A stretch of DNA of 64,000 nt from positions 1-64,000 of the forward strand of contig CAMTUH010000012.1 of assembly GCA_947084935.1 (NCBI GenBank), given 5' to 3'. A program made the position numbers and the translations under genes. Each line of letters starts with the position of its first letter. Within the stretch, counting starts at the first letter, position 1. Below are positions 34,800 to 44,049 of this stretch, one piece after another. This DNA comes from CAMTUH01 sp947084935. Lineage in GTDB: Bacteria; Pseudomonadota; Gammaproteobacteria; Coxiellales; Coxiellaceae. The notes beneath the pieces are model-generated. The model saw only the letters and a list, made by a program, of their open reading frames with translations, had not been told where the DNA came from and ran no database searches.

Positions 34800-35390
34800 A
34801 TGGAATTGATTATCGCTGGTGTTGACGAAGCAGGGCGGGGGCCGTTGGCCGGTCCTGTTTTTGCGGCGGCGGTTATTTTAGATCCGAAAAAGCCAATTAA
34901 AGGCGTGGCCAATTCGAAAAAATTAACCGAACAAAAACGAGAAAAATTGTTCGATCAAATCATCGAACATTGTTTGGCTTATGCGATTGCGCGTGCGGAC
35001 GTCGATGAAATTGATCGGCTCAACATTTTAAACGCGAGTTTATTAGCCATGCAACGTGCCGTGGCTCAGTTGTCGATTCAGCCGAATAAAGCATTGATCG
35101 ATGGTCACGTGTGTCCGAAATTACCGTGTGAGACCGAAGCCATTATCAAAGGGGATGACAGTGTTCCGGCGATCAGTGCTGCATCGATTTTAGCTAAAGT
35201 AACGCGTGATCGTGAAATGGTATTATACGAAACGCAATACCCGGGCTACGGATTTGCGGAACACAAAGGCTATGGAACGGTGATGCATTTGGACGCGATA
35301 CACCGATTGGGTATCACGCCCATTCATCGCAAAAGTTTTGAGCCCGTTCGGCAGCTTACACTTTTCTCGCCGATCGATGCAGAAGCATGA
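34800..35390 (+). CDS. rnhB: Ribonuclease HII
   Basis: Cuts RNA in RNA-DNA hybrids and single ribonucleotides in DNA. 196 residues from the ATG at 34800, near E. coli's 198. The Asp-Glu pair is in AGVDEAGRGPLAGPVFAAAV, with LIDGHVCP, KGDDSVPAISAASILAKVTRD and YPGYGFAEHKGYGT. Start choice: AGGA lies 9 bp before 34800; in-frame ATGs at 34752 and 34791 lie in repeat sequence or directly on the AGGA. Its 3' end overlaps the opposite-strand membrane gene by 35 bp. Confidence 0.95.
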   Translation: MELIIAGVDEAGRGPLAGPVFAAAVILDPKKPIKGVANSKKLTEQKREKLFDQIIEHCLAYAIARADVDEIDRLNILNASLLAMQRAVAQLSIQPNKALIDGHVCPKLPCETEAIIKGDDSVPAISAASILAKVTRDREMVLYETQYPGYGFAEHKGYGTVMHLDAIHRLGITPIHRKSFEPVRQLTLFSPIDAEA

Positions 35391-35874
35391 GAATAATTAA
35401 AGTAAGCGGGATTAAAATATCCGTGTAAAAAATGGCGCCCGCATTTCCCGGAGCAAAATTACGCGCGATGACCATTTGATAAATGTGGCCGGCGGCAGCT
35501 CCCCACAAAAATACGGTAGTCATGAGCGTGGTGGCGGCACGAAATCCTTGGCTGGCTCGGAAAGCGAAAATGCCGAGGGCCCCCATTGCTAAATTAGCGA
35601 TACCGACTTCAAATTGGAACGGACTCGGTTGCCAACCGATAAACTGGGCGCTCATTTGGCCGAAAAAGCAGTGGACAACAAATCCCCAAATGCCGGAAAT
35701 TCCGACGGCCAGCAAGAACAGATAAGCAAGAAAACTATTAATGTTTTGGAGTCGCGTGGCTCGCTTTCCGCGTACGGCAACGATAATGATGCCGATCACA
35801 AGCGCCAGAATCCACATAATTAGTGGAATGTGGCTTAAGATATACGTAATTGTAGAGTGAATTTGACTGTCCAT
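35356..35874 (-). CDS. DUF6790-like integral membrane protein
   Basis: 172 residues with about five hydrophobic helices (about 15-35, 47-65, 85-105, 112-132, 148-165). The pattern GIWGFVVHCFFG ... FQFEVGIANLAMGALGIFA ... GAAAGHIYQM resembles the uncharacterised DUF6790 family (from memory, not searched). No function known. It is divergent from msrA and tail-to-tail overlapping with rnhB. Confidence 0.75.
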   Translation of the reverse strand: MDSQIHSTITYILSHIPLIMWILALVIGIIIVAVRGKRATRLQNINSFLAYLFLLAVGISGIWGFVVHCFFGQMSAQFIGWQPSPFQFEVGIANLAMGALGIFAFRASQGFRAATTLMTTVFLWGAAAGHIYQMVIARNFAPGNAGAIFYTDILIPLTLIILMLLHRSARKV

Positions 35875-35932
35875 AGATCTAATCCTTTGATTATGGTTTA
35901 ATTTTATAAGATTTTATCCGAGGGAGGCGTCG

Positions 35933-36388
35933 ATGGCAATTGCAACCTTTGCAGCGGGCTGTTTTTGGGGGGTAGAGGAAGCGTTCCGTCATTTAGACGG
36001 TGTGCAGAAAACCATTGTTGGGTATACCGGCGGTAGAACCCGAAATCCTTCTTATCAGGAGGTGTGTACGGGCGATACGGGACACGCGGAAGCCGTTCAA
36101 GTCGAGTTTGATCCAGAAAAAATTTCTTACAATGAGTTACTGGATGCTTTTTGGAAATGCCATGACCCAACGACATTGAATCGGCAAGGGTCAGACGTAG
36201 GCAGTCAGTATCGTTCAGCGATCTTTTATCACGACGAAGACCAAAGACACCAGGCCGAAAAATCAAAAAACGGCTGGCAAACACAATTTGAGCGCCCCCT
36301 GGTTACTGAAATTGTTGCAGCAGGACCTTTTTACGAAGCCGAAGAATATCATCAGCACTATTTAGAGAAAAAGGGATTGGCGGATTGA
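35933..36388 (+). CDS. msrA: Peptide methionine (S)-S-oxide reductase
   Basis: Repairs oxidised methionine. 151 residues, a compact MsrA. The catalytic Cys10 is in AAGCFWGVEEAF, followed by GYTGG, YQEVCTGDTGHAEAVQVEFDP and SQYRSAIFY. No C-terminal resolving cysteines are present, so recycling probably uses another Cys (45 or 76) or an outside thiol. Strong ribosome-binding site GGGAGG before the ATG. Confidence 0.95.
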   Translation: MAIATFAAGCFWGVEEAFRHLDGVQKTIVGYTGGRTRNPSYQEVCTGDTGHAEAVQVEFDPEKISYNELLDAFWKCHDPTTLNRQGSDVGSQYRSAIFYHDEDQRHQAEKSKNGWQTQFERPLVTEIVAAGPFYEAEEYHQHYLEKKGLAD

Positions 36389-36463
36389 GGTGTCAAATTT
36401 TGCAAATTGACGCCCAATTCCCTATCATCGTCGTACAGTCGATAACTCCATTGAGGAAATAGA

Positions 36464-37570
36464 GTGGCAGAAAAATTACGTATTTCGGTACTGTGCGGGG
36501 GGCAATCCACGGAGCATGAAGTCTCGATTCGATCCGCAAAAAACATCGTTGCTGCCCTCGATCCAAACCAGTACGAAACTTCAGTCGTTTTTATCGATCA
36601 TCACGGAAAGTGGTATCTCATTGAAGATAAAAAAAATTTCTTGGATTCCGAGCCGCAGATTTTAGTCAGCTCTCACCATGCTCAACCGATCACGATTATT
36701 TTTGGGGACAGCGCGAAGCCGTGGTTGTCACTCAACGATTCCAATCGCCGCCACGGCGTGGATTGCGTCTTCCCGGTGTTGCACGGAACCAACGGGGAAG
36801 ACGGGTCTTTGCAGGGCTTGTTGGATCTGCTGAATCTGCCATACGTGGGGGCAGACGCGCAGAGTTCAGCGGTTTGTATGGAAAAAGACATTACGAAACA
36901 GCTGCTTCGCGCAGCAGGTGTTCCGGTGCTGGATTGGCATTCGGTTTATCCGAATGATTCACTGGAAGGATTATACGAGCGCTTGAAAGTCCGTTTTGGG
37001 CCAGAAATGTTTGTGAAAGCGGCGAGTCTGGGTTCATCGGTGGGAGTTGCTCCCGTTAAGACCGATGAAGAATTCCGGCAAGCCGTCAAAGATGCCTTTC
37101 TTTACGACGAACGTGTACTGGTGGAACCTCGGGTGCGCGGTCGAGAAATTGAATGCTCGGTGTTGGGAAATGAGAATCCAACAGCTTCTTTGCCCAGCGA
37201 AATTGTGTTGCACCACGATTATTATTCTTACGCCGCGAAATACTTAGATCCGAAAGGTGCAACGACGGTGGTGCCGGCACAAGTGTCGCCGGATATTACC
37301 AAGAAAATTCAAGAAATGGCGGTTAACGCATTTCGTGCCGTCCATTGCTCCGGGATGGCGCGTGTGGATTTTTTCCTGCTCAATGATAAGAATTTATTCG
37401 TGAATGAGCTCAATACCATTCCCGGGTTTACGTCGACCAGTATGTATCCCAAAATGTGGGAAGTCAGCGGATTATCGTATCGTGATTTATTATCGCAATT
37501 AATTGATTTGGCCCTGCAACGACACCACCATTTACAGCAGTTAATCCGTCGCTACGCTCCAAAAGGATAG
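36464..37570 (+). CDS. ddl: D-alanine--D-alanine ligase
   Basis: Makes the D-Ala-D-Ala end of the peptidoglycan stem. 368 residues with a GTG start at 36464 (TTGAGGAA upstream). ATP-grasp features: CGGQSTEHEVSIRSAKN at the N-terminus, FPVLHGTNGEDGSLQG, VKAASLGSSVGV, RGREIECSVLGN, and FVNELNTIPGFTSTSMYPKMW. The insert and length fit a DdlA-type enzyme. It is followed after 3 bp by dnaE. Confidence 0.95.
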   Translation: MAEKLRISVLCGGQSTEHEVSIRSAKNIVAALDPNQYETSVVFIDHHGKWYLIEDKKNFLDSEPQILVSSHHAQPITIIFGDSAKPWLSLNDSNRRHGVDCVFPVLHGTNGEDGSLQGLLDLLNLPYVGADAQSSAVCMEKDITKQLLRAAGVPVLDWHSVYPNDSLEGLYERLKVRFGPEMFVKAASLGSSVGVAPVKTDEEFRQAVKDAFLYDERVLVEPRVRGREIECSVLGNENPTASLPSEIVLHHDYYSYAAKYLDPKGATTVVPAQVSPDITKKIQEMAVNAFRAVHCSGMARVDFFLLNDKNLFVNELNTIPGFTSTSMYPKMWEVSGLSYRDLLSQLIDLALQRHHHLQQLIRRYAPKG

Positions 37571-37573
37571 AGA

Positions 37574-40500
37574 ATGACCGTTTCATTCGTGCATTTAAAT
37601 CTACACAGTGAATATTCCATTGTGGACAGCTTGATTCGCATCGATGAATTAGTGAAGCAAGCTGTTTCTCTCAAAATGCCAGCCGTCGCCATCACGGATG
37701 AAATGAATTTATTTGGTCTCGTGAAATTCTATCAAGCGGCAATTAATGCTGGAATTAAGCCCATTATTGGCGCGGACTTGTTACTGTTGGACGGTAATGA
37801 AACGTACCGCGTCGCTGCGTTGTGTAAAAATTCCGGGGGATATCGGCACTTAGCCGAATTGCTCTCGCGTGCTTATTTAGAAGGACAAAAAGACGGTCGC
37901 GTGCGGATTCACTGGGATTGGTTGGTGAATGCAAAGGACGGCTTGATTCTTTTATCCGGTTATTCGGGAGACGTTGGACAGGCGTTAGTGCAGGGCAATA
38001 AAAAATTGGCCGAAGAACGCTTAAACAAATGGCTTTCGGAGTTTCACGGGAATTTTTATTTAACACTCACGAGAACGCAGAGACCTCAAGAAGAAGGTTA
38101 TTTACCATTAGCCATGGAGTTAGCAAAACACATGGACGTTCCCGTGGTAGCGACCAATGAGGTTCGTTTTTTAAATTCAGATGATTTTGAGGCGCACGAA
38201 GCACGCGTGTGTATCCATCAGGGATATACACTGGAAGATCCTAATCGGCCAAGACCGTACAACGATCAGCAATATTTTAAAACCAGCGAAGCCATGGCGG
38301 CGCTGTTTTCCGATATCCCGGAAGCACTGATTAACTCGGTTGAAATTGCAAAGCGCTGTAACGTGCAGCTCCAGCTGGGCAAAGTTTTTTTACCAAAATT
38401 TCCGGTGCCAAACGACGCATCGATTGAAGAATATTTTATCGAGCAAGCGAAACGGGGCTTAGAAAACCGGCTATCGAGTGTACTCGCAAAAAGTACTTAC
38501 CGTCGTGAAGATTATGAAGCGCGATTGGAACATGAAGTCAGCGTGATTAATAAAATGGGATTTGCCGGCTATTTTCTCATCGTGGCGGATTTTATTCGCT
38601 GGGCAAAGCAGGAAAAAATTCCGGTGGGGCCGGGTCGGGGATCGGGAGCCGGATCGTTGGTGGCATTTTCCTTGGGTATTACCGAATTGGATCCGCTGCA
38701 ACACGAATTGTTGTTCGAACGGCTCTTGAATCCCGATCGTGTCTCGATGCCGGATTTTGACGTGGATTTTTGTATGGAAGGGCGCGATCGCGTGATTGAC
38801 TACGTGGCCGAGCGCTATGGGCATCAAGCGGTTGCGCAAATCATTACGTATGGAACTATGGCCGCGAAAGCCGTGGTGCGCGACGTAGGCCGTGTACTCG
38901 GGATGCCTTACGGTTTTGTGGACAAAATTGCCAAATTAATTCCGTTTGAATTAGGAATAACGCTGCAAAAAGCCTTGAATCAAGAAGAAGCATTATCCAA
39001 GCGTTACGAAGAAGAAAGTGAAGTGCGCAATTTGCTGGATTTGGCGATGAAATTAGAAGGCCTCACGCGAAACGCGGGAAAACACGCGGGTGGTGTGGTG
39101 ATTGCGCCCACTCGGTTAACGGATTTTGTGCCGCTGTACCGTGAACCTGACGGTGAGCACGTCGTCACTCAATTCGATAAAGACGACGTGGAAGCCGTTG
39201 GCTTGGTGAAATTCGATTTTTTAGGGTTGCGCACGTTGACGATCATCGATTGGGCCGTGCAAACGATTAATCGAAAATTACAGGAAAAAAATCAGCCGCT
39301 GTTGGATATTTCTGATATTCCACTGGACGATGAGAAAACGTATCAATTGCTGAAGCGTTGCGCGACGACGGCGGTATTTCAGCTGGAATCGCGTGGTATG
39401 AAGGATTTGGTTCGGCGGTTGCAACCGGACAATTTTGACGATATCAAAGCCTTGGTCGCGCTGTTTCGTCCGGGACCCTTGCAATCAGGGATGGTGGATA
39501 CCTTTATTGCGTGTAAACACGGACAACAACCGGTTCACTACCCGCATCCGGAGTTAAAACCCATCCTGCAATCCACGTACGGCGTGATTTTGTATCAAGA
39601 GCAAGTGATGCAAATTGCGCAAGTATTAGCGGGTTATTCGCTCGGCGGTGCGGATGTGTTGCGATCGGCGATGGGAAAGAAAAAGCTACAGGAAATGGCC
39701 AAACAACGCGAAGTTTTTTTGCAAGGTGCAAAAGCCCGTGGAATTGATCCCCGATTAGCAACGCAGATTTTCGATTTGATGGAAAAATTTGCGGGGTATG
39801 GATTTAATAAATCGCATTCGGCCGCGTACGCTTTATTGTCGTATCAAACCGCGTATTTAAAAGCGCATTATCCCGCGGAATTTATGGCAGCGGTTCTTTC
39901 CTCCGACATGGATAATACGGATAAAGTCGTGGGTTTTATTAATGAATGCCGAGACCTGAATTTAAAAATTTTGCCACCGGATATTAATCGGGGCGACTAT
40001 CATTTTACGGTGAACGAAGCGGGGGAAATTGAATACGGATTGGGTGCCATCAAAGGTGTGGGTCAAGCGGCCATTGAAAATTTAATGATGAGCCGCAAAA
40101 CAGACGGTCCATTTAAGAGCTTATTTGATCTCTGCCATCGTACGGAATCACAAAAAATCAATCGCCGCGTTTTAGAAGCCTTGATTCGATCGGGTGCTTT
40201 GGATGCGTGGGGAGTACCGAGGGCTTCATTATTTCAGTCATTGGATAAAGCCTTACAATCCGCCGAGCAAAAGAATCGTAATGCGGAATTGGGTCAAAAC
40301 GATTTGTTTGGCTTAGCCATTGGCGAAGAAACAAGAAACACCGTTACGGATTACGTATTGGTTTCCGATTGGAGCGACAGTGAGCGGTTGCGCGGGGAAA
40401 AAGAAACGCTGGGTCTGTATATGAGCGGTCATCCCTTGCAGGCGTGTGAACGCGAATTGTCGGGAATTGTCACGTCGACGATCAATCGATTGCAGGTTTC

Positions 40501-41014
40501 TGCGAAAAATTCCATTGTTGTTGCCGGTATGATGGTAAGCCTACGTACGATCATGACGCGCACGGGTAAACGGATGGCAGTCGTTGTGCTTGAAGACCGA
40601 ACGGGGCGTATTGAAATTACTTTATTTAGTAATTTATATAATCAAATCATTGCTGAGCTGAACGATAATTCTATTCTAGTAATTCGTGGAACGGTTGCGG
40701 CAGATGATTTTACCGGTGGAATTAAAATGGTGGCGGATACGGTGTTGACCTTGGATCAAGTGCGCCAACAAATGGCTCGGCGTTTGTTGATTCGGGTTAA
40801 GGATAATTCGGAAGTCGATCGCCTGCTGACGGAACTCCCAGAGATCATTGCTTTGCACCGTGGTGGACGTTGCCCCATTGCCATCGCCTATTCCGGAGAA
40901 ACGGCGGGTGCCGAATTGATTTTGGGCGAGAACTGGCGCGTAAAACCGAACTCAGAATTACTGAACCAATTAAATCATTTGTGCGGTCCTGATAAAGTCC
41001 AACTCGAATATTAA
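37574..41014 (+). CDS. dnaE: DNA polymerase III alpha subunit
   Basis: Replicative polymerase. 1146 residues, close to E. coli DnaE (1160). A PHP domain lies at the N-terminus (FVHLNLHSEYSIVDS). The palm catalytic aspartates are in MPDFDVDFC (about 393-401) and VKFDFLGLRTL (about 553). The tandem helix-hairpin-helix, beta-binding region and an OB-fold near 965-1050 follow. His in HLNLHSEYS differs from the usual HVRTHSDYSL-type start (N for H at the metal site), as in other DnaE1 proteins with inactive PHP sites. Confidence 0.97.
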   Translation: MTVSFVHLNLHSEYSIVDSLIRIDELVKQAVSLKMPAVAITDEMNLFGLVKFYQAAINAGIKPIIGADLLLLDGNETYRVAALCKNSGGYRHLAELLSRAYLEGQKDGRVRIHWDWLVNAKDGLILLSGYSGDVGQALVQGNKKLAEERLNKWLSEFHGNFYLTLTRTQRPQEEGYLPLAMELAKHMDVPVVATNEVRFLNSDDFEAHEARVCIHQGYTLEDPNRPRPYNDQQYFKTSEAMAALFSDIPEALINSVEIAKRCNVQLQLGKVFLPKFPVPNDASIEEYFIEQAKRGLENRLSSVLAKSTYRREDYEARLEHEVSVINKMGFAGYFLIVADFIRWAKQEKIPVGPGRGSGAGSLVAFSLGITELDPLQHELLFERLLNPDRVSMPDFDVDFCMEGRDRVIDYVAERYGHQAVAQIITYGTMAAKAVVRDVGRVLGMPYGFVDKIAKLIPFELGITLQKALNQEEALSKRYEEESEVRNLLDLAMKLEGLTRNAGKHAGGVVIAPTRLTDFVPLYREPDGEHVVTQFDKDDVEAVGLVKFDFLGLRTLTIIDWAVQTINRKLQEKNQPLLDISDIPLDDEKTYQLLKRCATTAVFQLESRGMKDLVRRLQPDNFDDIKALVALFRPGPLQSGMVDTFIACKHGQQPVHYPHPELKPILQSTYGVILYQEQVMQIAQVLAGYSLGGADVLRSAMGKKKLQEMAKQREVFLQGAKARGIDPRLATQIFDLMEKFAGYGFNKSHSAAYALLSYQTAYLKAHYPAEFMAAVLSSDMDNTDKVVGFINECRDLNLKILPPDINRGDYHFTVNEAGEIEYGLGAIKGVGQAAIENLMMSRKTDGPFKSLFDLCHRTESQKINRRVLEALIRSGALDAWGVPRASLFQSLDKALQSAEQKNRNAELGQNDLFGLAIGEETRNTVTDYVLVSDWSDSERLRGEKETLGLYMSGHPLQACERELSGIVTSTINRLQVSAKNSIVVAGMMVSLRTIMTRTGKRMAVVVLEDRTGRIEITLFSNLYNQIIAELNDNSILVIRGTVAADDFTGGIKMVADTVLTLDQVRQQMARRLLIRVKDNSEVDRLLTELPEIIALHRGGRCPIAIAYSGETAGAELILGENWRVKPNSELLNQLNHLCGPDKVQLEY

Positions 41015-41100
41015 CTAAACATTATTTTCTTTAGTCTTATTGTTCAACTGTTTTTGCTGTGCTAGGCTTTTTTTATCAAGAAAACAAGCAGGAGGTTATT

Positions 41101-41556
41101 GTGAGGAGGGAAAGAAAAAATCGGTTCTTGGTGAGTAAGATAAAAAAACGCCGAAATGAATTGGCTCGTGCCATTAGAAAAGTTAATCCACATAAAATTT
41201 TTAACACAAGTCCCCAATTCGAACCTAACGCCACAGCGAGTGAAACCCAAACAAGTTTTTCATCGGCAAGTGACAGCGAACCCGTTCTTCCCCGGTCGAG
41301 CCAAGAAGCTAATGCTGATGCGTCTTCAGATTCTTCTTCTGTAGAGCCTTCTTCTTCAGATTCAGAAGGTTCAGGATTGGCATCATCGGTCCAGCCACAA
41401 CATTTACGGGCAGTCAATTCGCATGCAGTGGAGTTAAATAATTTATCAACTGTTTTTGAATCACTGCAGTGTGAGCAAAAAGAAAAAGAAGACGAAGACG
41501 AAGAGGCAGACGACTTTCTCTTGGTATGGCCCCCAAGCCCCAAGCTCTGGAAATAG
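41101..41556 (+). CDS. Low-complexity basic/acidic protein, effector candidate
   Basis: 151 residues from a GTG at 41101 with a near-perfect AGGAGG five bases upstream; this site decides the start over upstream in-frame codons. The N-terminus is strongly basic (RRERKNRFLVSKIKKRRNEL). The middle is Ser-rich and acidic, and the C-terminus has an EKEDEDEEADD block followed by FLLVWPPSPK. There is no signal peptide or membrane helix. The acidic patch near the end resembles an E-block of Dot/Icm substrates. No family recognised. A weak PmrA-like site lies at about 41010-41029. Confidence 0.6.
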   Translation: MRRERKNRFLVSKIKKRRNELARAIRKVNPHKIFNTSPQFEPNATASETQTSFSSASDSEPVLPRSSQEANADASSDSSSVEPSSSDSEGSGLASSVQPQHLRAVNSHAVELNNLSTVFESLQCEQKEKEDEDEEADDFLLVWPPSPKLWK

Positions 41557-41574
41557 AAAGGGACGTAGGTTGGG

Positions 41575-41595
41575 CTGAGCCCTGCGAAGCCCAAC
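41575..41595 (+). repeat. GTAGGTTGGGCTGAG repeat fragment
   Basis: GTAGGTTGGGCTGAGCCCTG, then CGAAGCCCAAC just past this span's core. It is a short hairpin copy of the family at 3358 and 15033. It lies 18 bp after the stop of the preceding gene. Confidence 0.7.
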
Positions 41596-41649
41596 AACAA
41601 AATGACGCGAGTGAGTTCTTGGCCGGTTTGACGAATCTAGCTATTTAGT

Positions 41650-41671
41650 TTACTCTTACTAGTAATAGTAA
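41650..41671. promoter_or_regulatory. Inverted-repeat operator candidate upstream of vapB
   Basis: TTACTCTTACT/AGTAATAGTAA is a 22-bp dyad with one mismatched pair and a central perfect TTACTAGTAA (41656-41665). It ends 31 bp before the antitoxin start, where a VapB or VapBC complex would be expected to autoregulate. Confidence 0.55.
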
Positions 41672-41702
41672 TACTTTATGAAAGCGTGACTGAGGGGGTT
41701 CC

Positions 41703-41933
41703 ATGCGAGTGACGACTAAAGGCCAAGTGACTATTCCTCAAGAAATCCGAGAAGCCATGGGATTTTTGCCGCACACGGAGGTCCGCTTTGTACGGAAAGG
41801 CAACGCGGTTTATATCGAGAAGCTGGAAGGAAAGGCGAAACGCGGCCATCGCCTGATTGAACGTATGCGCGGTACGGCGACCGTCAAAATGAGCACGGAT
41901 GAGATTATGGCGCTGACTCGAGGGCGTTCATGA
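41703..41933 (+). CDS. vapB: AbrB-type antitoxin, VapB-like
   Basis: 76 residues. The swapped-hairpin AbrB/SpoVT DNA-binding domain covers residues 1-45 (MRVTTKGQVTIPQEIREAMG ... EVRFVRKGNAVYIEKL). The C-terminal half (RMRGTATVKMSTDEIMALTR) should wrap the toxin. GAGGGGG lies 7 bp upstream. It overlaps the PIN gene by four bases (ATGA), the classic antitoxin-first layout. Confidence 0.9.
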   Translation: MRVTTKGQVTIPQEIREAMGFLPHTEVRFVRKGNAVYIEKLEGKAKRGHRLIERMRGTATVKMSTDEIMALTRGRS

Positions 41934-42352
41934 ATGGTGTGCTCGTAGATTCCAATATCATCATCGACATCATTACCGAGGATCCTCAATGGTTTGACTG
42001 GTCCTCTTCGGTGCTCACGGAATATGCCGAAAAAACCTCATTATTTATAAACCCGATCATTTACGCAGAAATTTCTCTGAGTTATCACCGGATAGAGGAT
42101 TTGGAAGAGGCGGTACCCAGCGATTTGTTCAAGCGTTCTGCGCTTCCTTGGGAAGCGGCCTTTTTAGCGGGAAAAGCCTTTTTCCGTTATCGAAAAGAGA
42201 ACAGAGGAATAAAGTCTCAAGCATTGCCGGATTTTTTTATTGGCGCCCATGCTTTAATCAGTGGCTTTAAGTTATTAACCCGAGACGTCAAAAGGTTTCG
42301 AACTTATTTTCCCAATGTAAAACTGATCACACCCGAAGATTATAATAGATGA
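41930..42352 (+). CDS. vapC: PIN-domain toxin, VapC-like
   Basis: 140 residues. PIN ribonuclease fold with acidic residues in LVDSNIIIDIITED (Asp7), YAEISLSYH (Glu), LPDFFIGAHAL (Asp) and LTRDVKRF (Asp), which would hold the metal of the active site. VapC toxins cleave tRNA or rRNA to stop growth. Coupled to the upstream antitoxin by an ATGA overlap. Convergent with the next gene at 8 bp. Confidence 0.9.
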   Translation: MNGVLVDSNIIIDIITEDPQWFDWSSSVLTEYAEKTSLFINPIIYAEISLSYHRIEDLEEAVPSDLFKRSALPWEAAFLAGKAFFRYRKENRGIKSQALPDFFIGAHALISGFKLLTRDVKRFRTYFPNVKLITPEDYNR

Positions 42353-42360
42353 GCGTTGGA

Positions 42361-43791
42361 TTATTTTTTCAGCGCCATATCCCGTAATTCGATACCAGTT
42401 TCTTCTGTTGCCTTTTCCTGGTCATCGGCCTCATCATTATCGACTTCAACCCAATCATTTTGATCTATGTTATTTGTTTGACTGTGGCGTTGGTCATTAT
42501 TCTCTTTTGCCTTGCCGAAACCATCTTTTAACAGATTGTCTCTTACCCGCTTGATTGCTTTGATTGAATTTGTTTTATGAATTTGATCAGGTGGGTTGAA
42601 TAAGTCCCCTAATTTAACAACTAAATTAGTTGCTGTATTTTGCTCGTAGCTAAAGAATATTCCAAGCGGGGATGGATTTTCAGCGTTAAGCGCTTCCTCT
42701 AACGCGGTCAATAAATTTTCTTTATCTGTTTCTGTTCCCTTCTCAGCTAATTGTTGTATATAGCCCAGTGTATGTTCTTTAAGGTTTATGTAGAAATACT
42801 TATTGTCGCGATGTCGAACAAATTTCTCTATCGCTTCCTTATCCGTGAGTAAGTTCCGGGTAAGTAATCGGTATAAAATGGCCCCCCGATCTTCATACAT
42901 CGACACCCGCTTCAGATCACCCAAAATTTTATCCGGGCCTATTTCTTCAGAATTTAATGAGTTCTCAATGAGATTCACATACTTTTCGATCAATTCCGAC
43001 TTTATTACTTCTGCTTGCTTCAAGAATTGAGCCATAGGAGTGCTGTCACGGCATCCCAATACCACTAGAACCCAATCCAAATTGAGGGTTTGGAAATACA
43101 AACGCACGCTCTCTTTATTTATTTCATTTTGCACAAGACTGTTGACTTGATCCTCTGTCAAATTTTCTCTATAAAGCAAGGAAAGTAGGATGCTACCCCG
43201 TCTTTTGTTTGGTTCACCCTCATTGACAGTAATGACCGTTAGAATCGCTTGTAGGATTTTTTTATGATGATAGAAAAAATTGTGCGGATGCGGATACAGA
43301 GGGTGTCCTTTAGAAGGTGTGATACATTCGGGAGATACTACATAATTAAGCAAGTTAATCAAAGATACGATATTCTTATCATCGAATCGAATATTATCAA
43401 TTTTATTGATATCTTTTTGAAAATCTTCCCAAATATCTTCTTTAGGCTCGTTGGTAGACAACCGTGCTCGAGTACAAATGAGTACTTCTTCAAGACTGTC
43501 AGGTGAGTGCACCGCGCTATATTGATCAAATAACTTTTCGTTGTTGCCATATTTGCGCATACTTTTGGGAGTACTTGCGTAATATATCTTTAAAGCAACT
43601 TGGTTAGAGTACGTGGCCAGTTCTGCAAGTTGTCCGTGAGAGAGTGCCTCAGAAGTCAGTAAATTATAGATCTCCTCGCCACGCTCTCGGTATTTTTCGA
43701 CAATATGCTCTGGATCGAGACCCTCGACCGGGATTTTTTCATTGAGAATGAGAAGGTTTACAGTAGTTTGATCGTTATCTCTTCTTGACAT
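42361..43791 (-). CDS. 476-residue protein of unknown fold, effector candidate
   Basis: Starts MSRRDNDQTT, after a GAGAGGA ribosome-binding site. Mostly alpha-helical by composition, with no signal peptide or membrane helix and no family I recognise. Its central part (about 150-400) has recurring leucine-rich helices (ILLSLLYRENLTEDQV, ILYRLLTRNLLTDKEA) that may be degenerate helical repeats. The C-terminus is acidic: VEVDNDEADDQEKATEETGI, like a Dot/Icm E-block. Its first residues MSRRD match those of the two F-box paralogues 3-6 kb away. It has the best PmrA-type promoter of the window. Confidence 0.75.
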   Translation of the reverse strand: MSRRDNDQTTVNLLILNEKIPVEGLDPEHIVEKYRERGEEIYNLLTSEALSHGQLAELATYSNQVALKIYYASTPKSMRKYGNNEKLFDQYSAVHSPDSLEEVLICTRARLSTNEPKEDIWEDFQKDINKIDNIRFDDKNIVSLINLLNYVVSPECITPSKGHPLYPHPHNFFYHHKKILQAILTVITVNEGEPNKRRGSILLSLLYRENLTEDQVNSLVQNEINKESVRLYFQTLNLDWVLVVLGCRDSTPMAQFLKQAEVIKSELIEKYVNLIENSLNSEEIGPDKILGDLKRVSMYEDRGAILYRLLTRNLLTDKEAIEKFVRHRDNKYFYINLKEHTLGYIQQLAEKGTETDKENLLTALEEALNAENPSPLGIFFSYEQNTATNLVVKLGDLFNPPDQIHKTNSIKAIKRVRDNLLKDGFGKAKENNDQRHSQTNNIDQNDWVEVDNDEADDQEKATEETGIELRDMALKK

Positions 43792-43836
43792 GATATTTTC
43801 CTCTCTCTTCTAAGGGTCTTGAGGTTGCTGGCTTAC

Positions 43837-43869
43837 AGTATACTGCGCAATTATTAACCGAATATTAAG
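43837..43869 (-). promoter_or_regulatory. PmrA-type box and promoter of the 476-residue gene
   Basis: Minus strand: CTTAATATTCGGTTAATAAT (43869-43850), seven bases TGCGCAG, then TATACT (43842-43837). Both half-sites are near perfect for cTTAATatT-N2-cTTAATatT. The predicted leader is about 39 nt. Confidence 0.75.
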
Positions 43870-43920
43870 TGGAGCGACGTGCGGGAGGCGAACCCCCCAT
43901 TTCACGGGGCAGACCAAGCG

Positions 43921-43994
43921 AAATCAAGGAATTCCTGGGTTACGCTCCCCGCAAGGCGAGGACAGGCCACGAAGCATGGCTGCACCCAGGCTAC
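43921..43994 (-). repeat. Dispersed repeat, GTAGCCTGGGTG family (inverted copy)
   Basis: Read on the minus strand it begins GTAGCCTGGGTGCAGCC and ends GTAACCCAGGAATTCCTTGA; the ATCAAGGCTAC end is missing. It is the only clearly inverted copy here and sits between divergent genes. Confidence 0.75.
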
Positions 43995-44049
43995 GATTAG
44001 AAGTATTATAACTCGATGATTTATAGTTTATTTTTTTATCCATACCGTA

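Noticed and set aside
41010..41029. Sixth-type PmrA box before the 41101 gene
   Set aside because: TTAAC and TTATT half-sites and a poor -10 make it weaker than the other six; mentioned only as a possibility.
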